Shown here piece by piece: positions 34,730 through 43,549 of a stretch of 64,000 nucleotides of DNA. This DNA comes from Flavobacterium fluviatile (GTDB lineage Bacteria > Bacteroidota > Bacteroidia > Flavobacteriales > Flavobacteriaceae): the NCBI RefSeq assembly GCF_010645065.1, contig NZ_JAADZW010000003.1, positions 62,001 to 126,000 on the forward strand. The letters are read 5' to 3'. The notes under the pieces were generated by a model, which saw only the letters and a list, made by a program, of their open reading frames with translations, made no database searches and was not told where the DNA came from. Position numbers and translations under genes: made by a program. How positions within the stretch are numbered: the stretch's first letter is position 1; the number at the start of each line of letters is the position of its first letter.

Positions 34730-36364
34730 ATGAAATTAAAATTTTACATATTTCTATTGTTACTTTCTTCAGCTGTTTTTGCACAAAGCAAGCAGATTGA
34801 GACCACTATTGATACTACAAAAAATAAAATTGGCGCCGAGTTTAAGCTAACGCTTAAAACCACAGTAAGTTCAAAATCTAAAGTTGTATTTCCTGCTTTA
34901 AAAAACATTGGTCCGTTAGAAGTCATTCAGTCGTACCCAATCGACACCGTTAAAAAAGACGGTACTTATGAACTTATTAAAAAATATGGCTTAACACAAT
35001 TTGATTCCGGAAGATATGTTATTCCGCCAGTTAAGATTCTAATTGATAAAAAGCCTCATTTAAGCGATCCGGTTTCTGTTGAAGTAGCCAGTGTAAAAGT
35101 GGATACTTTGCAGCAGAAAATGTATGATATTAAAGATATTTCTACTGTAAAAAATGGCATTGGGAACTGGTGGGTTTATCTTTTGATTGTGATTCTGATT
35201 TTAGGAATTGGTGTTTTCGTTTACTGGTACATGAAAAAACACCAAAAGAAAAAAATTGAAGAGGAAGTGTACAAAACACCAATCGAAAAAGCAACAAACC
35301 TGCTAAATGTATTAGAAAAAAAAGAACTTTGGCAAAAAGGTGAAATTAAGGAATATTATAGCGAACTGACCGATATTGCCCGAAATTATATTGAAGAGGC
35401 GATTCAGATACCCGCTATGGAAAGCACTACTTCTGAATTGATCCAGGGACTTAAAGCGGCTTCAAACAAAAAGAAAATGAGCCTGACTCCTGAAACTGTC
35501 GAAAATCTGGAACGGGTTTTAAGACAGGCCGACTTGGTAAAATTTGCTAAATCAAAACCATTAGAATTCGAAATTACACAAGACAGAAACAAGATTCAGA
35601 AAGCAATTTTAACTCTTGACAGTGCTATACCGACCGAAGTTCCTGCCGAAGAAGAGGATTTACTTCTGAATGAAGCACAAAAGCAAAAACAAATCAAGCT
35701 CCAGTTAAAGAAAAAAAGAAATAAACGTATTGTAACTGCTGCTGCAATTGTCGTGTTTTTACTAACGGCTACAACTACTTATTTTGTTGTCACTAAAGGT
35801 TTCAAGTTTGTAAAAGATAATATCATTGGACATCCAACGAAAGAATTACTGGAAGGGGAATGGATAAAAAGCGAATACGGAAATCCTGGAGTTTTAGTAG
35901 AAACTCCAAAGGTTTTAAAACGACTTGATACTGAAAAAGTTCTGCCAAAAGAAGCAATGGCGCTTATTAAAGAAATGCAGCTTTTTGGTTATGGAAGTTT
36001 ACTGGATAACTTTTACATTACAATTTCTACAGCAAAATTTAAAGCCGAAACAGAAATCGATTTATCGAAAGCGCTAGAAGGCAATTTAAAAATTATCGAA
36101 AGCCAGGGAGCAAGAAATATGATTGTCAAACAGGAAGATTTTCAAACCAAAGAAGGAATCACAGGTATCAAAGGTTACGGAACTTTCACTCTTATTAACG
36201 AAACTCTGAAATCAAGCACTAAAATTTACTATGAAGTCCTGATGTTTAAACAAGATGGCGGATTGCAGCAAATTGCTATATTCCATGAAGAGGGAGACAC
36301 TTATGCTAATGATATTTCAAGTAGAATTTTAAATTCTGTTGAACTTAAAAGAGCAAACAACTAA
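34730..36364 (+). CDS. BatD-like membrane protein with extra periplasmic domain
   Basis: A 544-residue protein I cannot name precisely. Residues 1-18 are a signal peptide (LLLLSSAVFAQ). About 20-130 form a beta-rich domain like the N-terminal modules of BatD (KIGAEFKLTLKTTVSSKSKVVFP-type). A membrane span lies at about 146-165 (WWVYLLIVILILGIGVFVYWY). A charged helical cytoplasmic stretch follows (165-330, similar to the BatD tail with ELTDIARNYIEEAIQIP), then a second span at about 337-356. The last 180 residues form another extracytoplasmic domain. It sits where some Bat operons carry a DUF4381-type gene. Its stop overlaps the BatA start by one base (TAATG), implying coupled translation. 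Confidence 0.75.
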   Translation: MKLKFYIFLLLLSSAVFAQSKQIETTIDTTKNKIGAEFKLTLKTTVSSKSKVVFPALKNIGPLEVIQSYPIDTVKKDGTYELIKKYGLTQFDSGRYVIPPVKILIDKKPHLSDPVSVEVASVKVDTLQQKMYDIKDISTVKNGIGNWWVYLLIVILILGIGVFVYWYMKKHQKKKIEEEVYKTPIEKATNLLNVLEKKELWQKGEIKEYYSELTDIARNYIEEAIQIPAMESTTSELIQGLKAASNKKKMSLTPETVENLERVLRQADLVKFAKSKPLEFEITQDRNKIQKAILTLDSAIPTEVPAEEEDLLLNEAQKQKQIKLQLKKKRNKRIVTAAAIVVFLLTATTTYFVVTKGFKFVKDNIIGHPTKELLEGEWIKSEYGNPGVLVETPKVLKRLDTEKVLPKEAMALIKEMQLFGYGSLLDNFYITISTAKFKAETEIDLSKALEGNLKIIESQGARNMIVKQEDFQTKEGITGIKGYGTFTLINETLKSSTKIYYEVLMFKQDGGLQQIAIFHEEGDTYANDISSRILNSVELKRANN

Positions 36365-37365
36365 TGGAAAAAATAACTTTTTTAAATCCGGAATTTTTTT
36401 GGCTGTTTTTATTAATCCCAGTTGCAATTGCATGGTTTTTCTGGAAACGCAACCAGCAATCGGCTACCTTAAAAATGAGTTCTACTCAGGGTTTTAAAAA
36501 TTCTGAATCACTTTTAACAAAATTAAAACCTTGTTTATATGTTTTTAGGATTATTGCTTTGTGTTCCCTGATTATTGCTTTGGCAAGACCAAGAACAGTT
36601 GACATCAGCAATGAGACTAAAACAACAAAAGGAATCGATATTGTAATGGCAATTGACGTTTCAGGAAGTATGCTGGCGAAAGATTTAAAGCCGAACCGTA
36701 TGGAAGCTTTAAAAAGAGTGGCGGCTGATTTCGTTGAAGAAAGACCAAATGACCGAATCGGACTGGTTTTATATGCTTCTGAAGCCTACACTAAAACGCC
36801 TGTAACAAGCGATAAGGCCATTATTTTAGAAGCCATAAAAGAAATCAAATACGACAATGTTTTACAGGATGGTACCGGAATTGGAATGGGACTTGCAACT
36901 GCCGTAAACCGACTTAAAGACAGCAAAGCAAAAAGCAGGGTTATCATTCTGCTTACAGATGGTGTAAACAATGCCGGATTCATCGAGCCGGAAACAGCGT
37001 CTGATATTGCAAAACAATACGGGATAAAAGTTTATACAATTGGAATCGGAACCAACGGAATGGCCGAATTTCCTTATGCATATGCTCCAAACGGCGGATT
37101 TTTGTTCAAAATGCAAAAAGTAGAAATTGATGAACAGTTGCTGAAAAGTATCGCCAGAAAAACAGATGGAACGTATTTTAGAGCTACCAGTAATGATAAA
37201 CTGGCTGAAATATACAATTCTATCAACAAATTGGAAACAACTGAAATTCAGGAATTAAAATTCTATGATTATGATGAAAAATACCGATTCTTTGTATTCC
37301 TCGCAGGAATTTTTTTATTGCTGGAAGTCGGTTTAAGAAATACGGTTTACAGAAGCTTTATTTGA
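36364..37365 (+). CDS. batA: BatA, VWA-domain inner-membrane protein
   Basis: A 333-residue protein. N-terminal membrane spans (about 10-25 and 58-75, the second followed by ARPRTVD) and a C-terminal span (about 308-326) enclose a VWA domain. Its MIDAS motif AIDVSGSMLAKDLKPNRMEA (about 96) and later TDGVNNAG (about 198) are complete. BatA and BatB are paralogous VWA proteins needed for aerotolerance or oxidative-stress fitness in Bacteroides and relatives. They are probably the periplasmic-face partners of the MoxR-DUF58 pair. Its ATG overlaps the previous stop. Confidence 0.92.
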   Translation: MEKITFLNPEFFWLFLLIPVAIAWFFWKRNQQSATLKMSSTQGFKNSESLLTKLKPCLYVFRIIALCSLIIALARPRTVDISNETKTTKGIDIVMAIDVSGSMLAKDLKPNRMEALKRVAADFVEERPNDRIGLVLYASEAYTKTPVTSDKAIILEAIKEIKYDNVLQDGTGIGMGLATAVNRLKDSKAKSRVIILLTDGVNNAGFIEPETASDIAKQYGIKVYTIGIGTNGMAEFPYAYAPNGGFLFKMQKVEIDEQLLKSIARKTDGTYFRATSNDKLAEIYNSINKLETTEIQELKFYDYDEKYRFFVFLAGIFLLLEVGLRNTVYRSFI

Positions 37366-37378
37366 TTTTTCAAATCAA

Positions 37379-37525
37379 AAAATTCCAATTTTGAAATTCC
37401 AAATAACAAATTGGAGCTTCAAACAAGGAATATCAAAAGTAAAAACAAACAAAAAAATTGAAATTTAAAAATTAATATTTAGGATACAACAAAGATTGGA
37501 ATTTGGAATTTAATTTTTGGAATTT
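37379..37525. repeat. attccaa word repeat in the BatA-BatB gap
   Basis: aaattccaa appears twice at 37379-37402 and its complement ttggaattt three times at 37496-37525, the last 11 bases before the batB ATG. The arms could fold the whole intercistronic RNA. The word is the same as in the 16600-16655 hairpin. Confidence 0.75.
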
Positions 37526-37535
37526 AAAAACATTT

Positions 37536-38570
37536 ATGGAACTAGACGAAAAAAAATATTTATATCTTTTGTTTCTCATCCCAATTGTGATATGTTTTTT
37601 TCTTTTTAATATGTATTGGAAAAGAAAAAAACAGCGTGAGTTTGGTGATTTGGAACTCGTAAAAAAACTAAGCCCTGAAAGTTCTGTCTTTAAACCGGTT
37701 TTAAAATTAATATTGTTTCTTTTGGCATTAGCCTGTTTGATCATCGGTTTGGTTAATCCAAAAATCGGGACCAAAATGGAAACCGTTAAACGGGAAGGAA
37801 TTGATATTGTTTTTGCTGTTGACGTTTCAAAAAGTATGCTCGCGGAAGATGTTGCGCCAAGCCGTCTGGAAAAAAGCAAACAATTGGTTTCGCAGATCAT
37901 CAATAATTTAGGAAGCGACAGGATTGGAATTGTGGCTTATGCAGGAAGCGCATTTCCGGTTTTGCCGATTACGACAGATTATAGTGTTGCCAAAATGTTT
38001 CTGCAGGGTATGAATCCGGGAATGGTGTCGTCACAGGGAACTTCACTTGACGAAGCGATCAAATTATCAGCAACTTATTTTGATGAAAAAAGTAAAACCA
38101 GCAAGCTTTTAATACTGATTTCTGACGGAGAAGACCATTCTGAAGGAGCTGAAATTGCAGCAGAAGAAGCCAATAAAATTGGAATGAAAATCATTACTAT
38201 TGGAATTGGAACTGAAAAAGGAGCTACAATTCCGTTGAAGGAAAATGGTATAGTAAGAAGCTATCAGCAAGACCAAAATGGTGAAACCGTTATTACAAAG
38301 CTAAATCAGGAAGGTTTAAGAGCAATTGCAAAAGCAACCAAAGGCGGATATGTTTACGGAGGAAGTACAAAAGAAGTATTGGAATACGTAAAAAATGCTT
38401 TGAATAATATCCAGAAAACAGAATTTGAAGCTACGCAAATGGCAGAATTCCAGTCTCAGTTTCAATGGTTTTTAGGTTTTGCCTTTATACTATTGTTTCT
38501 GGATATTTTTCTGTTGGAAAGAAAAACAAACTGGATAAACGAGTTGAATTTATTTAACGAAAAGAAATAA
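37536..38570 (+). CDS. batB: BatB, VWA-domain inner-membrane protein
   Basis: A 344-residue paralog of BatA. It starts at the ATG at 37536 (MELDEKKYLYLLFLIP); the frame is open further upstream through the attccaa repeats but without a likely start. Spans lie at about 7-26 and 53-72, with LVNPKIGTKMETVKREGID after the second. The VWA metal site is AVDVSKSMLAEDVAPSRLEK (about 94), with Lys in the fourth position but all Asp/Ser ligands present. A final span at about 313-330 is followed by a short tail. Same proposed role as BatA, with which it may form a heteromeric surface. Confidence 0.92.
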   Translation: MELDEKKYLYLLFLIPIVICFFLFNMYWKRKKQREFGDLELVKKLSPESSVFKPVLKLILFLLALACLIIGLVNPKIGTKMETVKREGIDIVFAVDVSKSMLAEDVAPSRLEKSKQLVSQIINNLGSDRIGIVAYAGSAFPVLPITTDYSVAKMFLQGMNPGMVSSQGTSLDEAIKLSATYFDEKSKTSKLLILISDGEDHSEGAEIAAEEANKIGMKIITIGIGTEKGATIPLKENGIVRSYQQDQNGETVITKLNQEGLRAIAKATKGGYVYGGSTKEVLEYVKNALNNIQKTEFEATQMAEFQSQFQWFLGFAFILLFLDIFLLERKTNWINELNLFNEKK

Positions 38571-38609
38571 TTGTTCTGATATTCCGGAGCAAAAAAAATA
38601 CAAAACAGA

Positions 38610-39383
38610 ATGAAAAATTTACTTCTTTATATTTTACTAACTTTTTCTTTGGCAGTTTCTGCTCAGGAAAAAGACAAGACATTGCCAAAGGCCAATGAAG
38701 AATATAAGCAGAATAAATTTGGTGATGCTGAAGCAAATTACAGAATTTCTCAATCAAAATTCCCTAATAAAGCTGCGTCTTCTTATAATTTAGGAAACAC
38801 CATTTATAAACAAAATCAGGTATCAGAAGCAAAATATGCTTATGCAAAAGCCATTAAAAACGCCAAAACCAGATCTGAAAAACATAAAGCTTTTCATAAT
38901 TTAGGAAACGTTTTTATGAAAGAGAAAGATTATTCACAAGCTGTTGAAGCCTATAAAAATGCTTTGCGTAATGATCCGGCTGATGATGAGACTCGTTACA
39001 ATTATGCTTTAGCCAAACAAAAACTAAAAGAAAATCCTCCTAAAAACGACAAAAACAAAGACAAGGATAAAAAGAACGATAAAAAAGACGATCAGAAAAA
39101 GGACGGCGACAATAAGGATAAAGATAAAAAAGACGGCAAAGACGATCAAAAGAAAGACGACAAAGGAGACAAGGACAAGGATAAAAAAGATGGTAAAAAC
39201 GATCCTAAAAAGGATGATCAGTCAAATAATAACGGAGAGCCAAAACCTATGCCCGGAGGCATTTCAAAAGATCGCGTTCAGAATTTATTAGACGCAGTTA
39301 ACAATGAAGAAAAGAAAATTCAGGATAGAGTAAATGCCAAAAAAGCAAAAGGAAAACCAAAGAAAACAGAAAAAGACTGGTAA
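38610..39383 (+). CDS. batC: BatC, TPR protein with Lys/Asp-rich linker
   Basis: A 257-residue exported protein. A signal peptide (LLLYILLTFSLAVSAQ, 1-18) is followed by three TPR units at about 25-130 (NEEYKQNKFGDAEANYRIS, KAASSYNLGNTIYKQNQ, KAFHNLGNVFMKEKDYSQAVEAYKNAL). Residues about 145-215 are an extremely charged Lys/Asp/Asn linker of the KDKDKKDGKDD kind, encoded by low-complexity DNA at 39040-39235. A short helical tail follows. It matches BatC, a periplasmic TPR protein of the Bat complex. The linker length probably varies among strains because its DNA is repetitive. Confidence 0.9.
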   Translation: MKNLLLYILLTFSLAVSAQEKDKTLPKANEEYKQNKFGDAEANYRISQSKFPNKAASSYNLGNTIYKQNQVSEAKYAYAKAIKNAKTRSEKHKAFHNLGNVFMKEKDYSQAVEAYKNALRNDPADDETRYNYALAKQKLKENPPKNDKNKDKDKKNDKKDDQKKDGDNKDKDKKDGKDDQKKDDKGDKDKDKKDGKNDPKKDDQSNNNGEPKPMPGGISKDRVQNLLDAVNNEEKKIQDRVNAKKAKGKPKKTEKDW

Positions 39384-39384
39384 A

Positions 39385-39496
39385 TAGTTTGTTTGTGGTT
39401 TTGGTTTAAAGTTTGTTGTTTTTCTTAATTGAAATATTATAGCAACGAATTAAAACTTTAACAATTAACAACAAACTATAAACAACAACAATAAAC
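39385..39496. repeat. agtttgttg word repeat in the BatC-BatD gap
   Basis: tagtttgtttgtgg and aaagtttgttgttttt (39385-39423) face the complements aacaacaaactataaac and aacaacaacaataaac (39466-39496), again ending just before the next start. Confidence 0.65.
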
Positions 39497-39511
39497 TGAT
39501 TAAAAAATTAA

Positions 39512-41266
39512 ATGAAAAGATATTTAATTCTATTATTATTCACTATTCAGGGGCTTATGGCTCAGGTTCAATTTGAAGCCAGAGTAAGCAAAAACACACT
39601 TGGAGTTAATGAAAGATTACGAATTGATTTTATCATGAATGTCGATGGGGATAATTTTGAACAGCCTTCTTTTGACGGTTTCAGAATTGTAGCCGGCCCT
39701 AGCCAGCAGATAAGTCAGTCCTGGGTCAATGGAAGAAGTTCATTTCAAAAGATTTATTCTTATTTTTTACTGCCTAACCAAAAAGGTACATTTATCATCA
39801 AACAGGCAGCAATTGAGTACAATGGCCAGGTTTACAAAACCTCTCCGATAAAAATAACAGTTACAAATGCTGTAGCTCAGGAAAGAGATCCTAATTCGCA
39901 ACAACAGCATCAGGGAGGCGGAAGCGGAAGCGAGATCCTGAATCTTGTAGCAGAAATTTCCAAAACGAACCCTTATATCAATGAACCAATCACAGTAGTT
40001 TATAAGTTATATTTTTATGGCATTGGTGTAACAGGATTTAAGGAACTGGCAAAACCAAAATACAAAGATTTCTGGAATCAGAACATTGACATCAAACAAC
40101 TGCAGATTGAAGAAGGAATGTACAAAGGAGAACGCTGTTATTATGTTGTTCTTAAAAAAACTATTTTATACCCTCAAAAATCAGGAAAACTTACTATTGA
40201 ACCACTTTCATTAGACATAGGTGTTCAGGTTCCCAGAGGTCGCGACATGTTTGGCCGAATCGTAACTGATGACGGGAACAAAACCGTTTCTGCAGGTGCC
40301 AAGACAATTAATGTAAGAGCACTTCCTGAGGCAAATAAACCTCTCGGATTTACAGGTGCTGTTGGTAAATTTGATTTTAAAGTAACTCCTTCAAAAACAA
40401 CCTTAAAAAGCGGAGAAAGTCTTGACCTGATTGTTAGTGCTGCTGGTACAGGCAATATGAAATTGTTTACATTGCCAAAACCGGTTGTTCCAAATGCATT
40501 AGAAATGTATGATCCTGTTCATGATGAAAAAGTAAGTACATCACTCGCAGGAATGTCAGGAAAAATTTCGGACAAGTACACCATCATACCTCAATTTAAA
40601 GGAAAGTATGCTATAAAACCAATGGAATTCTCTTATTTCGATTTGAATTCGGGAAGCTATAAAACCATAACTTCTCCTGAAATCATGATTGATGTCTTAG
40701 AAGGACCGGTTCAGACTGAAACAGCTGCATCCCATACATCGAAAAATGTGATTACAAAATCAGAGCAATTTAAATACATCAAACCAAAAACAATTTTAGT
40801 TTCGACTGCAAAAGATGATTTCTACGGCTCCGATTTATATTACAGCTTATTGTTATTGCCTTTCGTCATTTTACCGGTTATTATAATTGCTAAGAAGAAA
40901 AAAGAAGCGATTGACAGCGATGTAACGGGTAACCGAATTAAAATGAACAATAAACTGGCGAAGAAATATTTATCTGAAGCCAAAAAGCAGCTCAACAATA
41001 AAGAACCGTTTTATATTGCCCTGGAAAAAGCAATGCATAATTTCCTGAAAGCTAAATTGCATATTGAAACTTCCGAAATGAGCAAAGACAATATCCGCGA
41101 ACTGCTATCTTCCAGAAATGCAAACCCGGAAACAGTTCAGAGTTTTATAAACCTGACCGAAAACTGCGAATTTGCACGTTATGCTCCGGCATCCAGCGCA
41201 TCAATACAGCAGGATTATGACAAAGCAGTTTTGATTATATCAGAATTAGAAAAACAAATTGTTTAA
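39512..41266 (+). CDS. batD: BatD family protein
   Basis: A 584-residue protein. A signal peptide (1-17, LLLFTIQGLMAQ) is followed by the BatD oxygen-tolerance domain. Its marks are VSKNTLGVNERLRIDF, FDGFRIVAGPSQQISQSWVNG, YSYFLLPNQKGTFIIKQAAIEYNGQVYKT, and repeated immunoglobulin-like strands to about 430. One membrane span lies at about 449-467 (LLLLPFVILPVIIIAKKK). A cytoplasmic helical tail (480-584) ends in INLTENCEFARYAPASS. BatD is the large periplasmic scaffold of the Bat complex. The tail shares the ENCEFARYAP-type segment with the BatD-like protein upstream, suggesting they are related by duplication. Confidence 0.93.
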   Translation: MKRYLILLLFTIQGLMAQVQFEARVSKNTLGVNERLRIDFIMNVDGDNFEQPSFDGFRIVAGPSQQISQSWVNGRSSFQKIYSYFLLPNQKGTFIIKQAAIEYNGQVYKTSPIKITVTNAVAQERDPNSQQQHQGGGSGSEILNLVAEISKTNPYINEPITVVYKLYFYGIGVTGFKELAKPKYKDFWNQNIDIKQLQIEEGMYKGERCYYVVLKKTILYPQKSGKLTIEPLSLDIGVQVPRGRDMFGRIVTDDGNKTVSAGAKTINVRALPEANKPLGFTGAVGKFDFKVTPSKTTLKSGESLDLIVSAAGTGNMKLFTLPKPVVPNALEMYDPVHDEKVSTSLAGMSGKISDKYTIIPQFKGKYAIKPMEFSYFDLNSGSYKTITSPEIMIDVLEGPVQTETAASHTSKNVITKSEQFKYIKPKTILVSTAKDDFYGSDLYYSLLLLPFVILPVIIIAKKKKEAIDSDVTGNRIKMNNKLAKKYLSEAKKQLNNKEPFYIALEKAMHNFLKAKLHIETSEMSKDNIRELLSSRNANPETVQSFINLTENCEFARYAPASSASIQQDYDKAVLIISELEKQIV

Positions 41267-41350
41267 TTTTTAACCGCAACGTTCGATAAGGAAATTGATT
41301 TAGCTTTCGTTAAATTAAAGTTCGCAAGTTGAAAATAGTACAAATACAAA

Positions 41351-42097
41351 ATGAAGAACATATTATATCTTTTTTTATTAATCTCTCAGGTTTTCTTTGC
41401 TCAGGGCAGCTTTGAAAAGGGTAATGCCTTATATCAAAAGGGACAATACCGGGAAGCAGCGCAGACTTATGAAAGTATAATTAAGGATGACAAACAACAT
41501 TCTGCGGAATTGTATTTTAACTTAGGAAATTGTTATTACAAACTTAATAAAGTAGCGCTTTCAATTTATAATTATGAAAAGGCTCTTGTCCTGAAACCAC
41601 ATGATGCCGAAACACTGAATAACCTGAAATTTGCCAAAAAACTGACTATTGACGAAATTAAAGAAGTCCCAAAAGTTGGTTTCGCAAAACTGATTCAGAA
41701 TTTTACCGGTATTTTTAATTACAACACCTGGGCCTGGATTTCGGTAGGAATTGCATTTGCTTTTTTACTGAGTTTTATTGGATATTATTTTTCACAGCTT
41801 ACACTTTCAAAAAGAATCTATTTTATAGGAATGTTTGTTTTGCTGTTTGCTTTAGTATTAAGTGTATCGGCAGGGATAACTGAAAAAGACCACTACAATA
41901 ATGATCGCCCTGCGATAGTTTTTGCTGAAATGACTGAAGTACGAAGTGAGCCTCAAAAAGCAGGAGCCAGCATTTTTCTATTGCATGAGGGTGCTAAAGT
42001 TTACGTAAAAGAAGCTTTGGAAAACTGGAAAAAAATCGAATTGACGGATGGTACTGAAGGCTGGATCGATGCTTCAGCCATAAAAGAAGTAAAATAG
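41351..42097 (+). CDS. batE: BatE, TPR-SH3 membrane protein
   Basis: A 248-residue protein. Signal peptide at 1-17 (LYLFLLISQVFFAQG), then TPR units at about 20-100 (GNALYQKGQYREAAQTYESII, AELYFNLGNCYYKLNKVALSIYNYEKAL). Two membrane spans lie at about 132-150 and 158-175, and a bacterial SH3 domain at about 190-246 (VFAEMTEVRSEPQKAGASIFLLHEGAKVYV, WKKIELTDGTEGWID). This is the standard BatE layout and it ends the Bat operon; a strong bidirectional terminator follows 14 bases later. SH3 domains of this type often bind cell-wall or protein ligands. Confidence 0.92.
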   Translation: MKNILYLFLLISQVFFAQGSFEKGNALYQKGQYREAAQTYESIIKDDKQHSAELYFNLGNCYYKLNKVALSIYNYEKALVLKPHDAETLNNLKFAKKLTIDEIKEVPKVGFAKLIQNFTGIFNYNTWAWISVGIAFAFLLSFIGYYFSQLTLSKRIYFIGMFVLLFALVLSVSAGITEKDHYNNDRPAIVFAEMTEVRSEPQKAGASIFLLHEGAKVYVKEALENWKKIELTDGTEGWIDASAIKEVK

Positions 42098-42110
42098 CAA
42101 ATCACAGTTA

Positions 42111-42152
42111 AAAAAGAGAGTCCGTCTCTGCAGCAGAAACGGACTCTTTTTT
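42111..42152. terminator. Bidirectional terminator between batE and gpsA
   Basis: gagtccgt (42118-42125) pairs with acggactc (42139-42146), extended by A/T runs on both sides. Confidence 0.88.
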
Positions 42153-42164
42153 ATAAATATTAGA

Positions 42165-43160
42165 TTAATCTAAAGATTCAGTAAGCTTTTTGAAAACCGT
42201 CTTGGCATTTTTACCTTCATACAGTACTGCATAAACCGCATCAATAATAGGCGTTTTTGCCCCGTAGCCCTGATTTAATTTATAAGCACTTTTAGTGGCA
42301 TAATAACCTTCAGCAACCATACTCATTTCCATCATGGCACTTTTTACGGTATAGCCTTTCCCGATCATGTTGCCAAACATTCGGTTTCTTGAAAACACCG
42401 AATACCCTGTAACCAATAAATCACCCAAATAAGCCGAGTCATTGATGTCACGTTTCATTTTATGCACTTTCTTGATGAATTTTCGCATTTCACGAATTCC
42501 GTTACTCATCATTACCGACTGAAAATTATCCCCATAACCCAAACCATGGGCAATTCCGGCAGCTATGGCATAAATATTTTTCAGCATTGCAGCATATTCA
42601 GTTCCAATGATGTCATCAGAAATTTTAGCTTTTATATAATTACTCGATAATATTTTGGCAACTGTACAGGCTTTATCAGGATCTCCGCAGGCGATAGTTA
42701 AATAAGAAAGTCTTTCTAAAGCTACTTCTTCAGCATGACAGGGACCTGTAATTACGCCGATATTATAGTATGGAATATCGTATTGAATATGAAAATGTTC
42801 ACCAACTATTAAACTTGTTTCAGGTACAATCCCTTTAATAGCCGAGAAGATAATTTTATTTTCAAGAGAAACCGTTAACGACTCTAATTCTGCATTTAAA
42901 AAAGCCGAAGGAATTGCAAATATTAAGTAATCTGCATATTCAATTGCTTCATTTATATTATTGGTTAATTTAAGTTTCGTGGTATCAAATTCAACTGAAC
43001 TTAAATAATTTGGATTATGCTTGTATTTTTGAATGTGCTCTATTGCTGCATCATTTCGCATATACCACGAAATTTCAGGAAGATTGACACATAACATTTT
43101 TGCAATTGCAGTTGCCCAGCTCCCTCCTCCAATTACTGCAAACTTTAAATTTTGGCTCAT
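42165..43160 (-). CDS. gpsA: NAD(P)-dependent glycerol-3-phosphate dehydrogenase
   Basis: A 331-residue enzyme. The N-terminal dinucleotide fold opens FAVIGGGSWATAIAKML (a GxGxxx variant, GGGSWA). The catalytic Lys in TEYAAMLKNIYAIAAGIAHGLGYGDN (about 195) and the following Asn-rich stretch identify GpsA. IFAIPSAFL and SAIKGIVPETSL are the other conserved strands. It reduces dihydroxyacetone phosphate to sn-glycerol-3-phosphate for phospholipid synthesis in the cytoplasm. Length is normal. It has a well-formed promoter (43179-43211) and stands alone. Confidence 0.94.
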   Translation of the reverse strand: MSQNLKFAVIGGGSWATAIAKMLCVNLPEISWYMRNDAAIEHIQKYKHNPNYLSSVEFDTTKLKLTNNINEAIEYADYLIFAIPSAFLNAELESLTVSLENKIIFSAIKGIVPETSLIVGEHFHIQYDIPYYNIGVITGPCHAEEVALERLSYLTIACGDPDKACTVAKILSSNYIKAKISDDIIGTEYAAMLKNIYAIAAGIAHGLGYGDNFQSVMMSNGIREMRKFIKKVHKMKRDINDSAYLGDLLVTGYSVFSRNRMFGNMIGKGYTVKSAMMEMSMVAEGYYATKSAYKLNQGYGAKTPIIDAVYAVLYEGKNAKTVFKKLTESLD

Positions 43161-43178
43161 TATTTTATTAATTTAAGG

Positions 43179-43211
43179 CAAAAGTACTTAATAATGCAGT
43201 AATATCACAAA
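43179..43211 (-). promoter_or_regulatory. Promoter of gpsA
   Basis: On the minus strand TTTG (43208-43211), 21 bases, TACTTTTG (43179-43186), 18 bases before the gpsA ATG. Confidence 0.6.
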
Positions 43212-43394
43212 ATGTAGTTTAAGAATTTTAAAAGTGCTCTCTAGTTACAATGCTTTTTACTGATTATAAAAAATTAAAAAATATTTTTCTTTTATCACAA
43301 TAAGAATAGAATCCTTACGTTGTAATTTATTATAAATTAGATTTTTAAATGAATTTAGTAAGACTTGAGTTAGTTAGTTTTGTTTTAGTATTTT

Positions 43395-43433
43395 AAAAAG
43401 GCGTTTCTAAATATTTTTTAAGAACGCCTTTTG
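43395..43433. terminator. Strong hairpin with T-runs in the gpsA / alcohol dehydrogenase gap
   Basis: aaaaggcgtt (43396-43405) pairs with aacgcctttt (43423-43432). It is 117 bases downstream of the alcohol dehydrogenase stop on the minus strand, or could end a short plus-strand transcript. Confidence 0.75.
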
Positions 43434-43549
43434 TTTAAATACCAATTCCCAAATTCCAAACTTCTTCATTGTCATTCCAACAAAAAATCCAAAAAAATTA
43501 ATTCGAAATTATTTTTTTTGGATTTTTTAAACCTTTGAAATTCATCGAA

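Larger units (their letters stand above)
43161..43549. other. 389-base gap with promoter, terminator and attccaa words
   Basis: From left: gpsA promoter, AT-rich DNA with a plus-strand TAGATTTT near 43348, the hairpin at 43395-43433, then attccaa words and an inverted aaaaaatcc / ggatttttt pair (43485-43527) before the alcohol dehydrogenase stop. No coding frame is seen. Confidence 0.55.
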
